A stretch of DNA of 64,000 nt from an uncultured Agathobacter sp. (lineage in GTDB: Bacteria > Bacillota > Clostridia > Lachnospirales > Lachnospiraceae): the NCBI GenBank assembly GCA_944381555.1, contig CALWLL010000061.1, forward strand, positions 1 through 64,000, read 5' to 3'. Positions 56,919 to 64,000 of this stretch are shown one piece after another. Position 1 is the first letter of the stretch; each line of letters begins with the position of its first letter. The notes beneath the pieces were generated by a model. That model saw only the letters and a list, made by a program, of their open reading frames with translations. It searched no databases and had not been told where the DNA came from. Position numbers and translations under genes: made by a program.

Positions 56919-56968
56919 GCACTGATACCTCTCTTATCTATACTAATAATTATTCACGCCTAATACTT

Positions 56969-56984
56969 GTTAGTATAAACTAAC
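56969..56984 (-). promoter_or_regulatory. Palindrome in the cydD leader
   Basis: GTTAGTATAAACTAAC, six-base perfect arms with a 4-nt centre, about 35 bp before the cydD start. Size and AT-rich centre suit a MarR-type operator, but no regulator gene is adjacent. Confidence 0.5.
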
Positions 56985-56998
56985 TCATCTGTTTAAAA

Positions 56999-57032
56999 TT
57001 AGCAACCTCTAACAATTATCAGTGGTTGCTAA
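56999..57032 (-). promoter_or_regulatory. Spaced inverted repeat at the cydD transcription start
   Basis: TTAGCAACC (56999-57007) and GGTTGCTAA (57024-57032) are perfect 9-bp arms separated by 16 bp. The repeat begins 8 bp after the -10 box, so it covers the transcription start. It could be an operator or a 5' RNA hairpin. Confidence 0.65.
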
Positions 57033-57040
57033 CCTAAAAC

Positions 57041-57069
57041 ACAATATCATCTCATCCCGGATTTGTCAA
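57041..57069 (-). promoter_or_regulatory. Sigma-A promoter of the cydDC-like operon
   Basis: Minus-strand TTGACA (57064-57069), 17 bp, TATTGT (57041-57046). The -35 begins 8 bp after the holA stop. Confidence 0.85.
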
Positions 57070-57076
57070 ATGGAAG

Positions 57077-58060
57077 TTATTCCCCTCTGCTATAGGCAGC
57101 AATGAATAACTCCACTGCCATCTGGTCATTCATCCGTCCGGTTTTGACTGCTTCTTCATATTCCACACCATCTTGAAGCGCCTTCTTTATCTGTTCCAGT
57201 GAAAACGCCTTTGCCTGACCTTGGTATTTTCGTACCGCCCATTCCGGGCAGCCTGCCTTAGAAGCAATGTCCTTATTGCCAAATCCCTGATTGCTCATCA
57301 CCTTGACGGTCATAAGAATCTGAAACTGCCTCGTAATAAGAAACAGAATACGCATTGGCGCCTCGCGAAGCGCCAACAGGTCGTAATACAAATCCATTGC
57401 CTGCTTCTGCCTGTGAGCGGCAATCGCATCTACCATATCAAACACCTTGTTGCTGATTTGTTCTGTTGTAATGGCTTCTACATCCTCCGGCTCAATCACA
57501 TCTTTATCCAGCGTGTAACAAATCAGTTTTTCAAGTTCTTTTTCAATATTCTCCATATCGGTTCCCGTCTTGGAGATAAATGTGCGGTATGCTGCCTGTG
57601 TAATATTCTTCCCCTCCCGGCCGATGCGGGCGCCAATCCACTTCATCAGGGTTTCTTCCGTCTGCGTAACAAACTCCACAGCATTTCCCTGTTTCATAAC
57701 TGCTTTAAACAGGCGGGAGCGTTTATCGACCTCCTCCTCTACAAATACAACATACGTTGTCTCCGGCAGCTCCTCCAGATATTCCGCCAATTCTTCCCCG
57801 CCTTTTTTAAAGAGCTTACTGTCCTCAATAAAAATCACACGTCTGTCCGCAAAGAACGGAAGTGTCTCGGATAAATCAATGATTTCTTTTACATTTACAT
57901 CCTCGCCTTCAAATATGGAGAAATTCATCGTATCATCCGGCAAAGCTAAGGCTTTCTTTAATTTGTCGCGATACTGGCGAACAAGATACCTCTCTTCTCC
58001 ATAGAGAAGATATACTTTCTTTAGTTGTCCGAATTTAATGTCATTATCAATTGTTTTCAT
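57077..58060 (-). CDS. holA: DNA polymerase III subunit delta
   Basis: HolA opens the sliding clamp during loading. The 327-residue protein starts with YLLYGEERYLVRQYRDKLKKA, typical of the family, then an AAA+-like domain without Walker A, and a C-terminal helical collar domain (LALREAPMRILFLITRQFQILM). It follows comEC by 4 bp; the comEC-holA neighbourhood is common in Firmicutes, often with rpsT close by, as here. Confidence 0.95.
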   Translation of the reverse strand: MKTIDNDIKFGQLKKVYLLYGEERYLVRQYRDKLKKALALPDDTMNFSIFEGEDVNVKEIIDLSETLPFFADRRVIFIEDSKLFKKGGEELAEYLEELPETTYVVFVEEEVDKRSRLFKAVMKQGNAVEFVTQTEETLMKWIGARIGREGKNITQAAYRTFISKTGTDMENIEKELEKLICYTLDKDVIEPEDVEAITTEQISNKVFDMVDAIAAHRQKQAMDLYYDLLALREAPMRILFLITRQFQILMTVKVMSNQGFGNKDIASKAGCPEWAVRKYQGQAKAFSLEQIKKALQDGVEYEEAVKTGRMNDQMAVELFIAAYSRGE

Positions 58061-58064
58061 ACGC

Positions 58065-60494
58065 TTATTGTATCAAAAGATAGCCCTCTGTGACCAGCCC
58101 TTTTTTCTGCTTTGCCGCACGAATTGTAATCTGCCCCACATCCATTGTGCAATAAATTTTAGCCCCTGCCGCCTTCATGTTTTCAATGGCCGTAAACGCC
58201 GGATGCCCGTACACATTATTTTTTCCACAGGATACCACCGCCACCTCCGGGGAAAGCACCTGCATTGTTTCCAAAGCATTCGAGTATCCCGAGCCGTGAT
58301 GTGCGGCTTTATAGAGCCACACCTCTTCTAGCTTTCCTTCCTGTACCAGCTTGGCTTCTACTTCCGAAGAAATATCACCGGAAAAGAGCGCACGAAACTC
58401 CGGTATGCCCCCAAATTCTGCAAAATACAGTTCTAATACCAGCGAGGCTTCATTTCTGTCCTCCGCAAGCGCCGGATTTTTCTCTGCTTCATCTGCCTCT
58501 GGATATACACAGGTCAGCTTTGTATTTTCTGTCTGAAGACTATCTCCTGCCGCCATAAACAATACCTGCACTTTCGCCAGTCCTGCCGCCTCTAATATCT
58601 GATTTAGGTTTTCATCTCTTACTACGCCCTCTGCCACAACAAGATTTCGGATCATGTATCCGCTCTGCAATACCTCAAGAAGACCGGAGACATGGTCTGT
58701 GTCCGCATGGGATACAAACCAGTAATCAATCCTATCAATATCATTACTTTTTAAAAATGGCAGAAGGCAATACTTACCAAGCTCCCTTTCCGATACGCTT
58801 CCTCCATCTATGAAGTAACTGCATCCGTCCCCCGTGCATATGTATATCCCATCGCCTTGTCCCACATCCAGAAATGTAATTTCTGCTTCCTGTGGTTTGG
58901 GATATGCGACAAGAAGAACGCATACTGCACTTAGGCCAGACAGCAGACAAACTTCCCTGCTTTTCCAATGACTTATGCGGTTCTGGGATGCTGTCCCTTT
59001 TTGTTCTTCGAGTACTTTCCGGGCTATAATGATTCTTTTTAAGTATAACGTTCCGGCAATCAGCACTGCATAGTATCCTGCCATTACCTCCCACCGGGGC
59101 TGTCCTGTAATGCAAAGCGCAAAGGGAAGCTTCCCGACAGACTGGCATACCCACTCGTACAATGCAAGTCCCCACTCGCAGGGCAGTAAAATAATTCCCG
59201 CCGCCTCCGGCAGAACAAGCCCAATGAGCCCTCCTGCCAATGCCAGTGCAAAGATTGGCGTAAGAAGTGGGAGCAGCAAAAAATTTACTAGCAGGGAATA
59301 CAACGGAATCTCATAGTAGCAATACGCCACCACTGGAAGTGTTGTAAGAGTAATCCCCATACTCATAAGAAAACCTCCGCCTCTTTTTGAAATTTTAGCA
59401 AAGTATTTTCCCACAAATCCTACTCCAATTAGCGCCAGAACCGAAAACCAAAATCCCGAATATTCCAGCAAAAACGGATTTTCCCAAAGCAGATACAACA
59501 ACACTGCCCCAAGAGCATTCAGCATATCGTAGCTTCTCCCCAATACCTGCGCCGCAAAAAAGATAAGCATCATTCCTACTGCCCTCACTGCCGACATCCC
59601 ACTTCCTGCCATATAACAATATCCCAGAAGAATACTTCCAGCCAGTAACCCAGCCGTTTTAAATCCTATTCCCCGATTTCGGGTAATACTATAAAACCCT
59701 CGTCCTATAATGGACATATGAAGCCCGGAGATAGCCAGAATATGTGCAATTCCGCTATTTGTAAACAAAGACTGTATCTCTGCATCCAGTTTGCTTCTAT
59801 CCCCTATAACCATTCCATTCAAAAAGCCTGCTGTCTTCTCAGACACACAGCTCTCATAGACCTGCTTTATCCCCTCTTTCAGAGAAAGGATTTCATCCCG
59901 AATCCGGTTTTCCCGAAACGCGAGCACTTGACTTTTTTCCCCGTATATACAAAAGTCCACCTTCTGGCTCTGATAATAGGTTCTGCCATTAAAGCCTCCT
60001 TCATTGCCGGCTCTGTCAAACGTATGAAATTCTCCTGTTATCTTATGGATTTGACCAACCTGATATTGGTTTGATGAAGCATATACCATGACATCGTTGC
60101 ATGGCAGATATTCTTCGTTCAGACTGATATAACAATCAGACAGATATAATCGAAAAGTTATTTTTTCTGTGGAATCCCACTGCATGATTGCAAGCGATTC
60201 CACTTTAATAATTTCTCCCCAAACGGTAACTCTGTCACCGTCCTCTATTTTTGACAGATATGCATCCCGAAATGCCAGTTCCGAGTGCATATGCATATTT
60301 CCAAGAATAAAAGCAGAAAGGAGAATCATGCTCCTTCCTGCTGCAAGCCTTATTCTATGATGTCGTATACCGCAAATCCACTCATATATCAGCCATAACA
60401 GTATAAGGCCTATCATTTCCATTCTGTGGCAGCGATAACATACAAGTCCTGTCAAAAAGACGCACGCGCATAAAAACAGTGGTCTTTTTCTCAT
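58065..60494 (-). CDS. comEC: DNA internalization competence protein ComEC/Rec2
   Basis: ComEC forms the inner-membrane channel for transformed single-stranded DNA. The 809-residue protein has an N-terminal membrane and DUF4131 region (about 1-190), the multi-helix Competence domain (about 220-500; GISGLHMS-like segment AISGLHMSIIG), and a C-terminal metallo-beta-lactamase domain with FLDVGQGDG and SHADTDHVSGL (about 540-800). All three domains are present, so it appears functional. Its ATG overlaps the GerMN gene stop by 4 nt, and holA follows. Confidence 0.95.
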   Translation of the reverse strand: MRKRPLFLCACVFLTGLVCYRCHRMEMIGLILLWLIYEWICGIRHHRIRLAAGRSMILLSAFILGNMHMHSELAFRDAYLSKIEDGDRVTVWGEIIKVESLAIMQWDSTEKITFRLYLSDCYISLNEEYLPCNDVMVYASSNQYQVGQIHKITGEFHTFDRAGNEGGFNGRTYYQSQKVDFCIYGEKSQVLAFRENRIRDEILSLKEGIKQVYESCVSEKTAGFLNGMVIGDRSKLDAEIQSLFTNSGIAHILAISGLHMSIIGRGFYSITRNRGIGFKTAGLLAGSILLGYCYMAGSGMSAVRAVGMMLIFFAAQVLGRSYDMLNALGAVLLYLLWENPFLLEYSGFWFSVLALIGVGFVGKYFAKISKRGGGFLMSMGITLTTLPVVAYCYYEIPLYSLLVNFLLLPLLTPIFALALAGGLIGLVLPEAAGIILLPCEWGLALYEWVCQSVGKLPFALCITGQPRWEVMAGYYAVLIAGTLYLKRIIIARKVLEEQKGTASQNRISHWKSREVCLLSGLSAVCVLLVAYPKPQEAEITFLDVGQGDGIYICTGDGCSYFIDGGSVSERELGKYCLLPFLKSNDIDRIDYWFVSHADTDHVSGLLEVLQSGYMIRNLVVAEGVVRDENLNQILEAAGLAKVQVLFMAAGDSLQTENTKLTCVYPEADEAEKNPALAEDRNEASLVLELYFAEFGGIPEFRALFSGDISSEVEAKLVQEGKLEEVWLYKAAHHGSGYSNALETMQVLSPEVAVVSCGKNNVYGHPAFTAIENMKAAGAKIYCTMDVGQITIRAAKQKKGLVTEGYLLIQ

Positions 60495-61426
60495 TGCGCT
60501 CCTTCTGTTTTATTAGATTCCAATAAATCTAAATTTCTTTCATACATCTTAGATAATTCATAGGTGTATCTGCAATAGCCCTTGGTATCACCATTGATAG
60601 AAAGCTGTACCTTTGTTACCCCCGGAAGGTCCGTCAGCGAGTTTACAATAGAATACAATACAATTTCTTCTTTTATTTCCTGATCCTGATTCTGAAAAGA
60701 ATTATCCACACTTACATAACATACTCCATCCAGAACCGAAACGTTAATCAGCTTTGTGGCTACCGGAATCGTAGCCTTACTCTTTTCCAGCTTTGGACCG
60801 TCAATCAACTGCTCCATAATCAGCTTTTCCATAGACACACTGCTGCTGTGCGTAACCACACGCGTTTCTTCCACCAGGCTTGTACCATCCGCATTGGAAA
60901 AATATAATTTGATAGTACTCTGCATGCTGGCATTAATCTGTGCTCCCGGATTTTCCACAAATGTATCCGTTGTCATATTGCCTACCAATGTACCGTCTAA
61001 CGTGCGAAGCGGCTCGGAATTAACCGTAAAGGAAATCAGGGAATATTCCGGAACCTGCAGCAGTGTGCGCACAATAGCTGCCCGGATTAGAACTTCCTCT
61101 GTTACGGTCATATTTTTATAGGTCTGGCTAAAGTCCACTGTCAGATAGGCACCATCACTTTTTATCCCCTTTACCACAACATTACTTGGAATCGTTTGAC
61201 GAAGTTTCGATGAATCCGGCGCAGATTCCAACTGCTCTAAAAGTTCCATTACCAAGTCCTCACCTGTAGCGCCGGTGCTGTTGTAATCTTCCGGCACAAT
61301 TTTGGTAATGTCCATATTTAAATAGAAAACCTGATATTCGCCTTTTTCTCTTGTCTTGTCCCCGCATCCTGTAACGGACAGCAGCAATACAAGAACAAGA
61401 AGAAGGCATCCTGTTTTTTTCTTCAT
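60491..61426 (-). CDS. GerMN-domain lipoprotein
   Basis: A 311-residue lipoprotein: signal peptide with lipobox LSVTGC (Cys21), then two GerMN (sporulation/spore germination) domains, about 40-170 and 175-290, each with an LLEQL...SKL or LIDGP...K pattern and a VDNSF/VDFSQ strand. In Bacillus GerM acts in sporulation peptidoglycan work, and similar lipoproteins (LpqB/YmfG-like) sit next to WalK-type kinases. Here it follows the kinase gene by 21 bp and overlaps comEC. A signal-input role for the kinase is an inference. Confidence 0.9.
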   Translation of the reverse strand: MKKKTGCLLLVLVLLLSVTGCGDKTREKGEYQVFYLNMDITKIVPEDYNSTGATGEDLVMELLEQLESAPDSSKLRQTIPSNVVVKGIKSDGAYLTVDFSQTYKNMTVTEEVLIRAAIVRTLLQVPEYSLISFTVNSEPLRTLDGTLVGNMTTDTFVENPGAQINASMQSTIKLYFSNADGTSLVEETRVVTHSSSVSMEKLIMEQLIDGPKLEKSKATIPVATKLINVSVLDGVCYVSVDNSFQNQDQEIKEEIVLYSIVNSLTDLPGVTKVQLSINGDTKGYCRYTYELSKMYERNLDLLESNKTEGAQ

Positions 61427-61447
61427 ACTTTCTTTACTCCAAAGTGC

Positions 61448-62896
61448 TTACACGATGTAACTAAGAGGAATCCGCACATCAAAGGTCGTACCCTCTCCTA
61501 ATTCACTGTGTACCTTAATTGCTCCTTTATGCATCAAAACCGCATTTCTCGTAATAGCGAGTCCTAAACCGGTACCGCCGATTTCTCTGGAATGAGATTT
61601 GTCTACACGATAGAACCTTTCATAAATATGATCCAGCGCTTCCTCCGGGATACCCATACCGGAATCCTCTACCTTCACATAAAAATACTGATGGTCCGCA
61701 TTTAAAGAAACATGCACCCAGCCTTCTCCATCATTTTTGTTGTATTTAATCGCATTTTCAATCAAATTCGTAAATGCTAATGTGATCTTTACCTCATCAA
61801 CCTCTGCCGTTACCGGACGGAAGCTTTCCATAACAAGCTGTACTTTCTGCTGGTCTGCAATTGGCTGGAGACGTTTCATAATCTGTTCAATCAATTCATT
61901 GATATTTACGGCAGAAATGTTAAGGGCTGCGGCAGTTTTATCCATCTTGACCAAGGACAGCAGATCATTGATGATCTTAGTCTCACGCTCAATTTCATTG
62001 GTAATGTCTGCCATAAATTCCTGATATAACTCAACCGGCGCCCCATGCATACTGTTAATGGAATCCGCTAACACCTTCATAGAAGTAAGAGGCGTCTTTA
62101 ATTCGTGCGACACATTTGACACAAATTCCTGACGCGAGTCATCCATAACCTTCATTTTGCTCATCATTTTATTGAATTTCTCACAGATAATAATCGTCTC
62201 CGTGTAGTCTTTGACCATCAGTTCTTCATCTGTGCGTCCTCCCTGAATAGAAGCAATTCCCTCAGACAGCTTATTAAACGGCGCTACCAGATGAATGGAA
62301 ATGAGTACGCCAAAAAAGCCCATTGCTGCCACTATCAGCACCATGATAACGGCAGCAATCTGCTGCAGATAGTCGGCACTTAACTGAATATTATCGGTAG
62401 ATACACTAAGTACAAGTACTCCCAGTACTGTACTGGTTTTGTCCGTAGGATTGATAATCGGAGTTGCAGTCTCAATATACTGATTCTCAGAATCATAGCT
62501 TGCAAATACCTCTCCGCTTACACTTCTGATTACTTCCTCTGAGATAATCGTCTTATTCTCATCCAGATTATAAGTATCATACATAATCCGGAAATTATCG
62601 TCTACAATCAGCAGCCGGCCATCATAGATTGACATAAGCATGCCAATTTGGGTTAGAATAGAATCAGATGTAGCAGCATCAGCATTCATGTATTCACTTG
62701 TGGCTATCTGATTTGCCAGTATCTTTGCCTGACTTTTGATTTCACTTTCTCGAATAGACAATGCACGCGCCTCATAGGAAGATAAAATCACAGCCGCCAC
62801 AAGAAAGGCCGGAATAACGGCCACTAAGATAATGCTTATAATAAGACGGAATTTTAAACTTTTGATAAATGGAATAAATCCTCCATATTTTTGCAT
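61448..62896 (-). CDS. Two-component sensor histidine kinase (WalK/PhoR-like)
   Basis: A 482-residue membrane kinase. Membrane helices lie at about 18-40 and 180-203, with a small extracellular sensor between. A HAMP domain follows (about 203-255), then HisKA with phospho-acceptor His264 in SNVSHELKTPLTS, and HATPase_c with N, G1 (DSGMGIPEE) and G2 (GGTGLGLAI) boxes. It lacks the cytoplasmic PAS domain of Bacillus WalK. The response regulator gene lies 15 bp upstream. Cell-wall homeostasis is the likely theme. Confidence 0.93.
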   Translation of the reverse strand: MQKYGGFIPFIKSLKFRLIISIILVAVIPAFLVAAVILSSYEARALSIRESEIKSQAKILANQIATSEYMNADAATSDSILTQIGMLMSIYDGRLLIVDDNFRIMYDTYNLDENKTIISEEVIRSVSGEVFASYDSENQYIETATPIINPTDKTSTVLGVLVLSVSTDNIQLSADYLQQIAAVIMVLIVAAMGFFGVLISIHLVAPFNKLSEGIASIQGGRTDEELMVKDYTETIIICEKFNKMMSKMKVMDDSRQEFVSNVSHELKTPLTSMKVLADSINSMHGAPVELYQEFMADITNEIERETKIINDLLSLVKMDKTAAALNISAVNINELIEQIMKRLQPIADQQKVQLVMESFRPVTAEVDEVKITLAFTNLIENAIKYNKNDGEGWVHVSLNADHQYFYVKVEDSGMGIPEEALDHIYERFYRVDKSHSREIGGTGLGLAITRNAVLMHKGAIKVHSELGEGTTFDVRIPLSYIV

Positions 62897-62911
62897 GGAA
62901 CTGCCCCTTTA

Positions 62912-63604
62912 TTATTTCTGAATATAATAATATCCTACGCCCCATTTGGTATGAACATATCTTGGTTCACTTGGGTTGCTTTCAATCTTCTCTCTCAAAC
63001 GGCGAACATTAACATCTACCGTACGGACATCTCCCGGATAATCCTTACCCCATACATTTTCTAATAGCTGCTCTCTGCTGTATACCTTGTTCTCATTTTT
63101 TACCAAAAGTTCTAAAAGTTCAAATTCCTTTCCCGTCAGATTTACCTCTGTGCCTTTGATATATAAGCGGTAGTTTTCGCAGTCCAACTTTAAATCACCT
63201 TTTTCTATGATAGAAACGCCTGCATTCTTATGCCTTCCGCCGGAGGTTCTTCTCATAATTGCTTTGATTCTCGCCTTTACCTCAAGAATATTAAACGGCT
63301 TTGTAATATAATCATCCGCGCCATAGTCAAGACCTAATATCTTATCCATGTCATCGCCCTTTGCCGTCAGCATTACGATTGGCATATCTGAAAATTCCCG
63401 AATTGCCTGACAAACCTCAAAGCCATCCATTTTCGGAAGCATAACGTCAAGAAGAATCATGTCATATTCTGTAGCTTTCGCCATGTTATAGGCTTCCTCC
63501 CCGTCATATGCACAGTCCACTTCCATTCCGTCCTGCTCTAAACTAAAACGGATTCCTTTTACTATCAATTTTTCATCATCAACTACAAGAACTTTCTTTG
63601 CCAT
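62912..63604 (-). CDS. OmpR-family response regulator (WalR-like)
   Basis: A 230-residue regulator with a receiver domain (phospho-acceptor Asp53 in LLDVMLPKMDG, acidic pocket VVDDE, Lys in TAKG and KPF) and a winged-helix DNA-binding domain (about 135-228, with NVRRLREKIE and YVHTKWGVGYYY). The recognition helix region RTVDVNVRRLREKIE is close to WalR. It is encoded between comEA and the kinase gene. No walH, walI or walJ gene follows, so this is either a shortened WalRK or a paralogue. Confidence 0.93.
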   Translation of the reverse strand: MAKKVLVVDDEKLIVKGIRFSLEQDGMEVDCAYDGEEAYNMAKATEYDMILLDVMLPKMDGFEVCQAIREFSDMPIVMLTAKGDDMDKILGLDYGADDYITKPFNILEVKARIKAIMRRTSGGRHKNAGVSIIEKGDLKLDCENYRLYIKGTEVNLTGKEFELLELLVKNENKVYSREQLLENVWGKDYPGDVRTVDVNVRRLREKIESNPSEPRYVHTKWGVGYYYIQK

Positions 63605-63612
63605 TCTACACC

Positions 63613-64000
63613 TCAGTTAATCACAATATAATCTTCGATTTTAGAGAATACCCCATCCTTTATTCCTGATATATCTTTTAATTCCCGAATACTGGAAAAA
63701 CCCCCGTTTTCCTCGCGGTATGCCAAAATTGCCAACGCTTTGGATTCTCCAATTCCCGGAAGTGTCATCAACTCTTCTTTGGAAGCGGTATTTATATTTA
63801 CTTTCTTTTTCTCCTGATTATCTGTATCTTTACTTTCGGACAGGCCGCTTGCCGCAGCTCTCTCCTCTTCTGTACGTTCCTCTGCCTCCGCTTCGGTAGG
63901 AACATAAATCATCTCTCCGTCTGCAAGCAGTCTTGCCTGATTCCAATAATCAGCAGCAGCCTCTGTGGTAAGGCCGCCCGCAGCCTGAAAAAGATCGCAG
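63613..64000 (-). CDS. comEA: ComEA-like competence protein, 5' end beyond the window
   Basis: Partial gene reading in from the right edge. The visible part contains the end of an SLBB-type domain (DLFQAAGGLTTEAAADYWNQ, then ARLLADGEMIYVP), a charged linker, and the C-terminal helix-hairpin-helix DNA-binding pair (VNINTASKEELMTLPGIGES and GGFSSIRELKDISGIKDGVF). That is the ComEA order; ComEA binds incoming double-stranded DNA. An internal ATG at 63912 is not the real start because the open frame and SLBB domain continue to position 64000. Eight bp separate it from the response regulator gene. Confidence 0.92.
   Translation of the reverse strand, partial: CDLFQAAGGLTTEAAADYWNQARLLADGEMIYVPTEAEAEERTEEERAAASGLSESKDTDNQEKKKVNINTASKEELMTLPGIGESKALAILAYREENGGFSSIRELKDISGIKDGVFSKIEDYIVIN

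Overview
The window reads as a chromosome segment of a low-GC, Gram-positive, spore-forming anaerobe of the class Clostridia, most likely a gut Lachnospiraceae. Reasons: SpoIIP and a GerMN lipoprotein, a CIRCE-controlled hrcA-grpE-dnaK-dnaJ operon, the ireB-ruvX-DUF1292 cluster, GGAGG-type ribosome binding sites, a cohesin/dockerin pair and an L-arabinose operon. Almost every gene is on the minus strand. The exceptions are an L,D-transpeptidase, aroC, a small HPr-like gene and rpsT. No CRISPR array, tRNA gene, prophage or intact insertion sequence was seen. The left edge carries tandem promoters and a boxA of what is probably an rRNA operon running off the window.

Layout (positions ascending, genes mostly read right to left): 1-453 rRNA-type leader; 454-4827 radA, an unknown small protein and clpC; 4896-8962 a membrane-anchored cohesin-like protein and a secreted dockerin-bearing glucosaminidase; 9192-16083 an arabinose regulon (araB, araA, araD, transaldolase, the repressor araR and a peptidase S66) with AraR-type operators; 16135-18653 a radical SAM enzyme and an L,D-transpeptidase; 18745-22258 a heterodimeric multidrug-type ABC exporter; 22370-25346 yajC, tgt and aroC; 25370-26103 a decayed IS3-family element with a 62-bp palindrome; 26121-31245 trhP, trmR, an MltG-like fragment, RNase J, DUF1292, ruvX and ireB; 31328-37407 mtaB, an HPr-like gene, thiI, a cysteine desulfurase, rsmE, prmA and a 30-codon membrane ORF; 37538-42938 a J-domain protein and the HrcA heat-shock operon; 43203-46234 hemW and lepA; 46660-51171 a nucleoside-catabolism operon (udp, cdd, deoC, deoB, a YczE-like protein, a Crp-like regulator); 51287-52993 spoIIP and rpsT; 53101-56918 a CydDC-like exporter plus DUF454; 57077-64000 holA, comEC, a GerMN lipoprotein, a two-component system and comEA.

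Functional groups: arabinose is isomerised, phosphorylated and epimerised to xylulose 5-phosphate, and a transaldolase passes carbon on through the pentose phosphate pathway. Several neighbouring enzymes modify tRNA or rRNA (Tgt, TrhP, TrmR, MtaB, ThiI with its sulfur donor, RsmE) or ribosomal protein L11 (PrmA). The deoxynucleoside operon ends in its own Crp-family gene. DNA uptake genes comEA and comEC flank a WalRK-like signalling pair.

Less ordinary points: a cohesin/dockerin pair used for an autolysin; a 39-nt intergenic element in at least three copies (a fourth is diverged), each directly after an intrinsic terminator; a 120-nt structured aroC leader; an overlapping membrane micro-ORF before prmA; an HPr-like protein without the phosphorylatable histidine; a coiled-coil J protein beside dnaJ; and nested inverted repeats in the CydDC promoter region.
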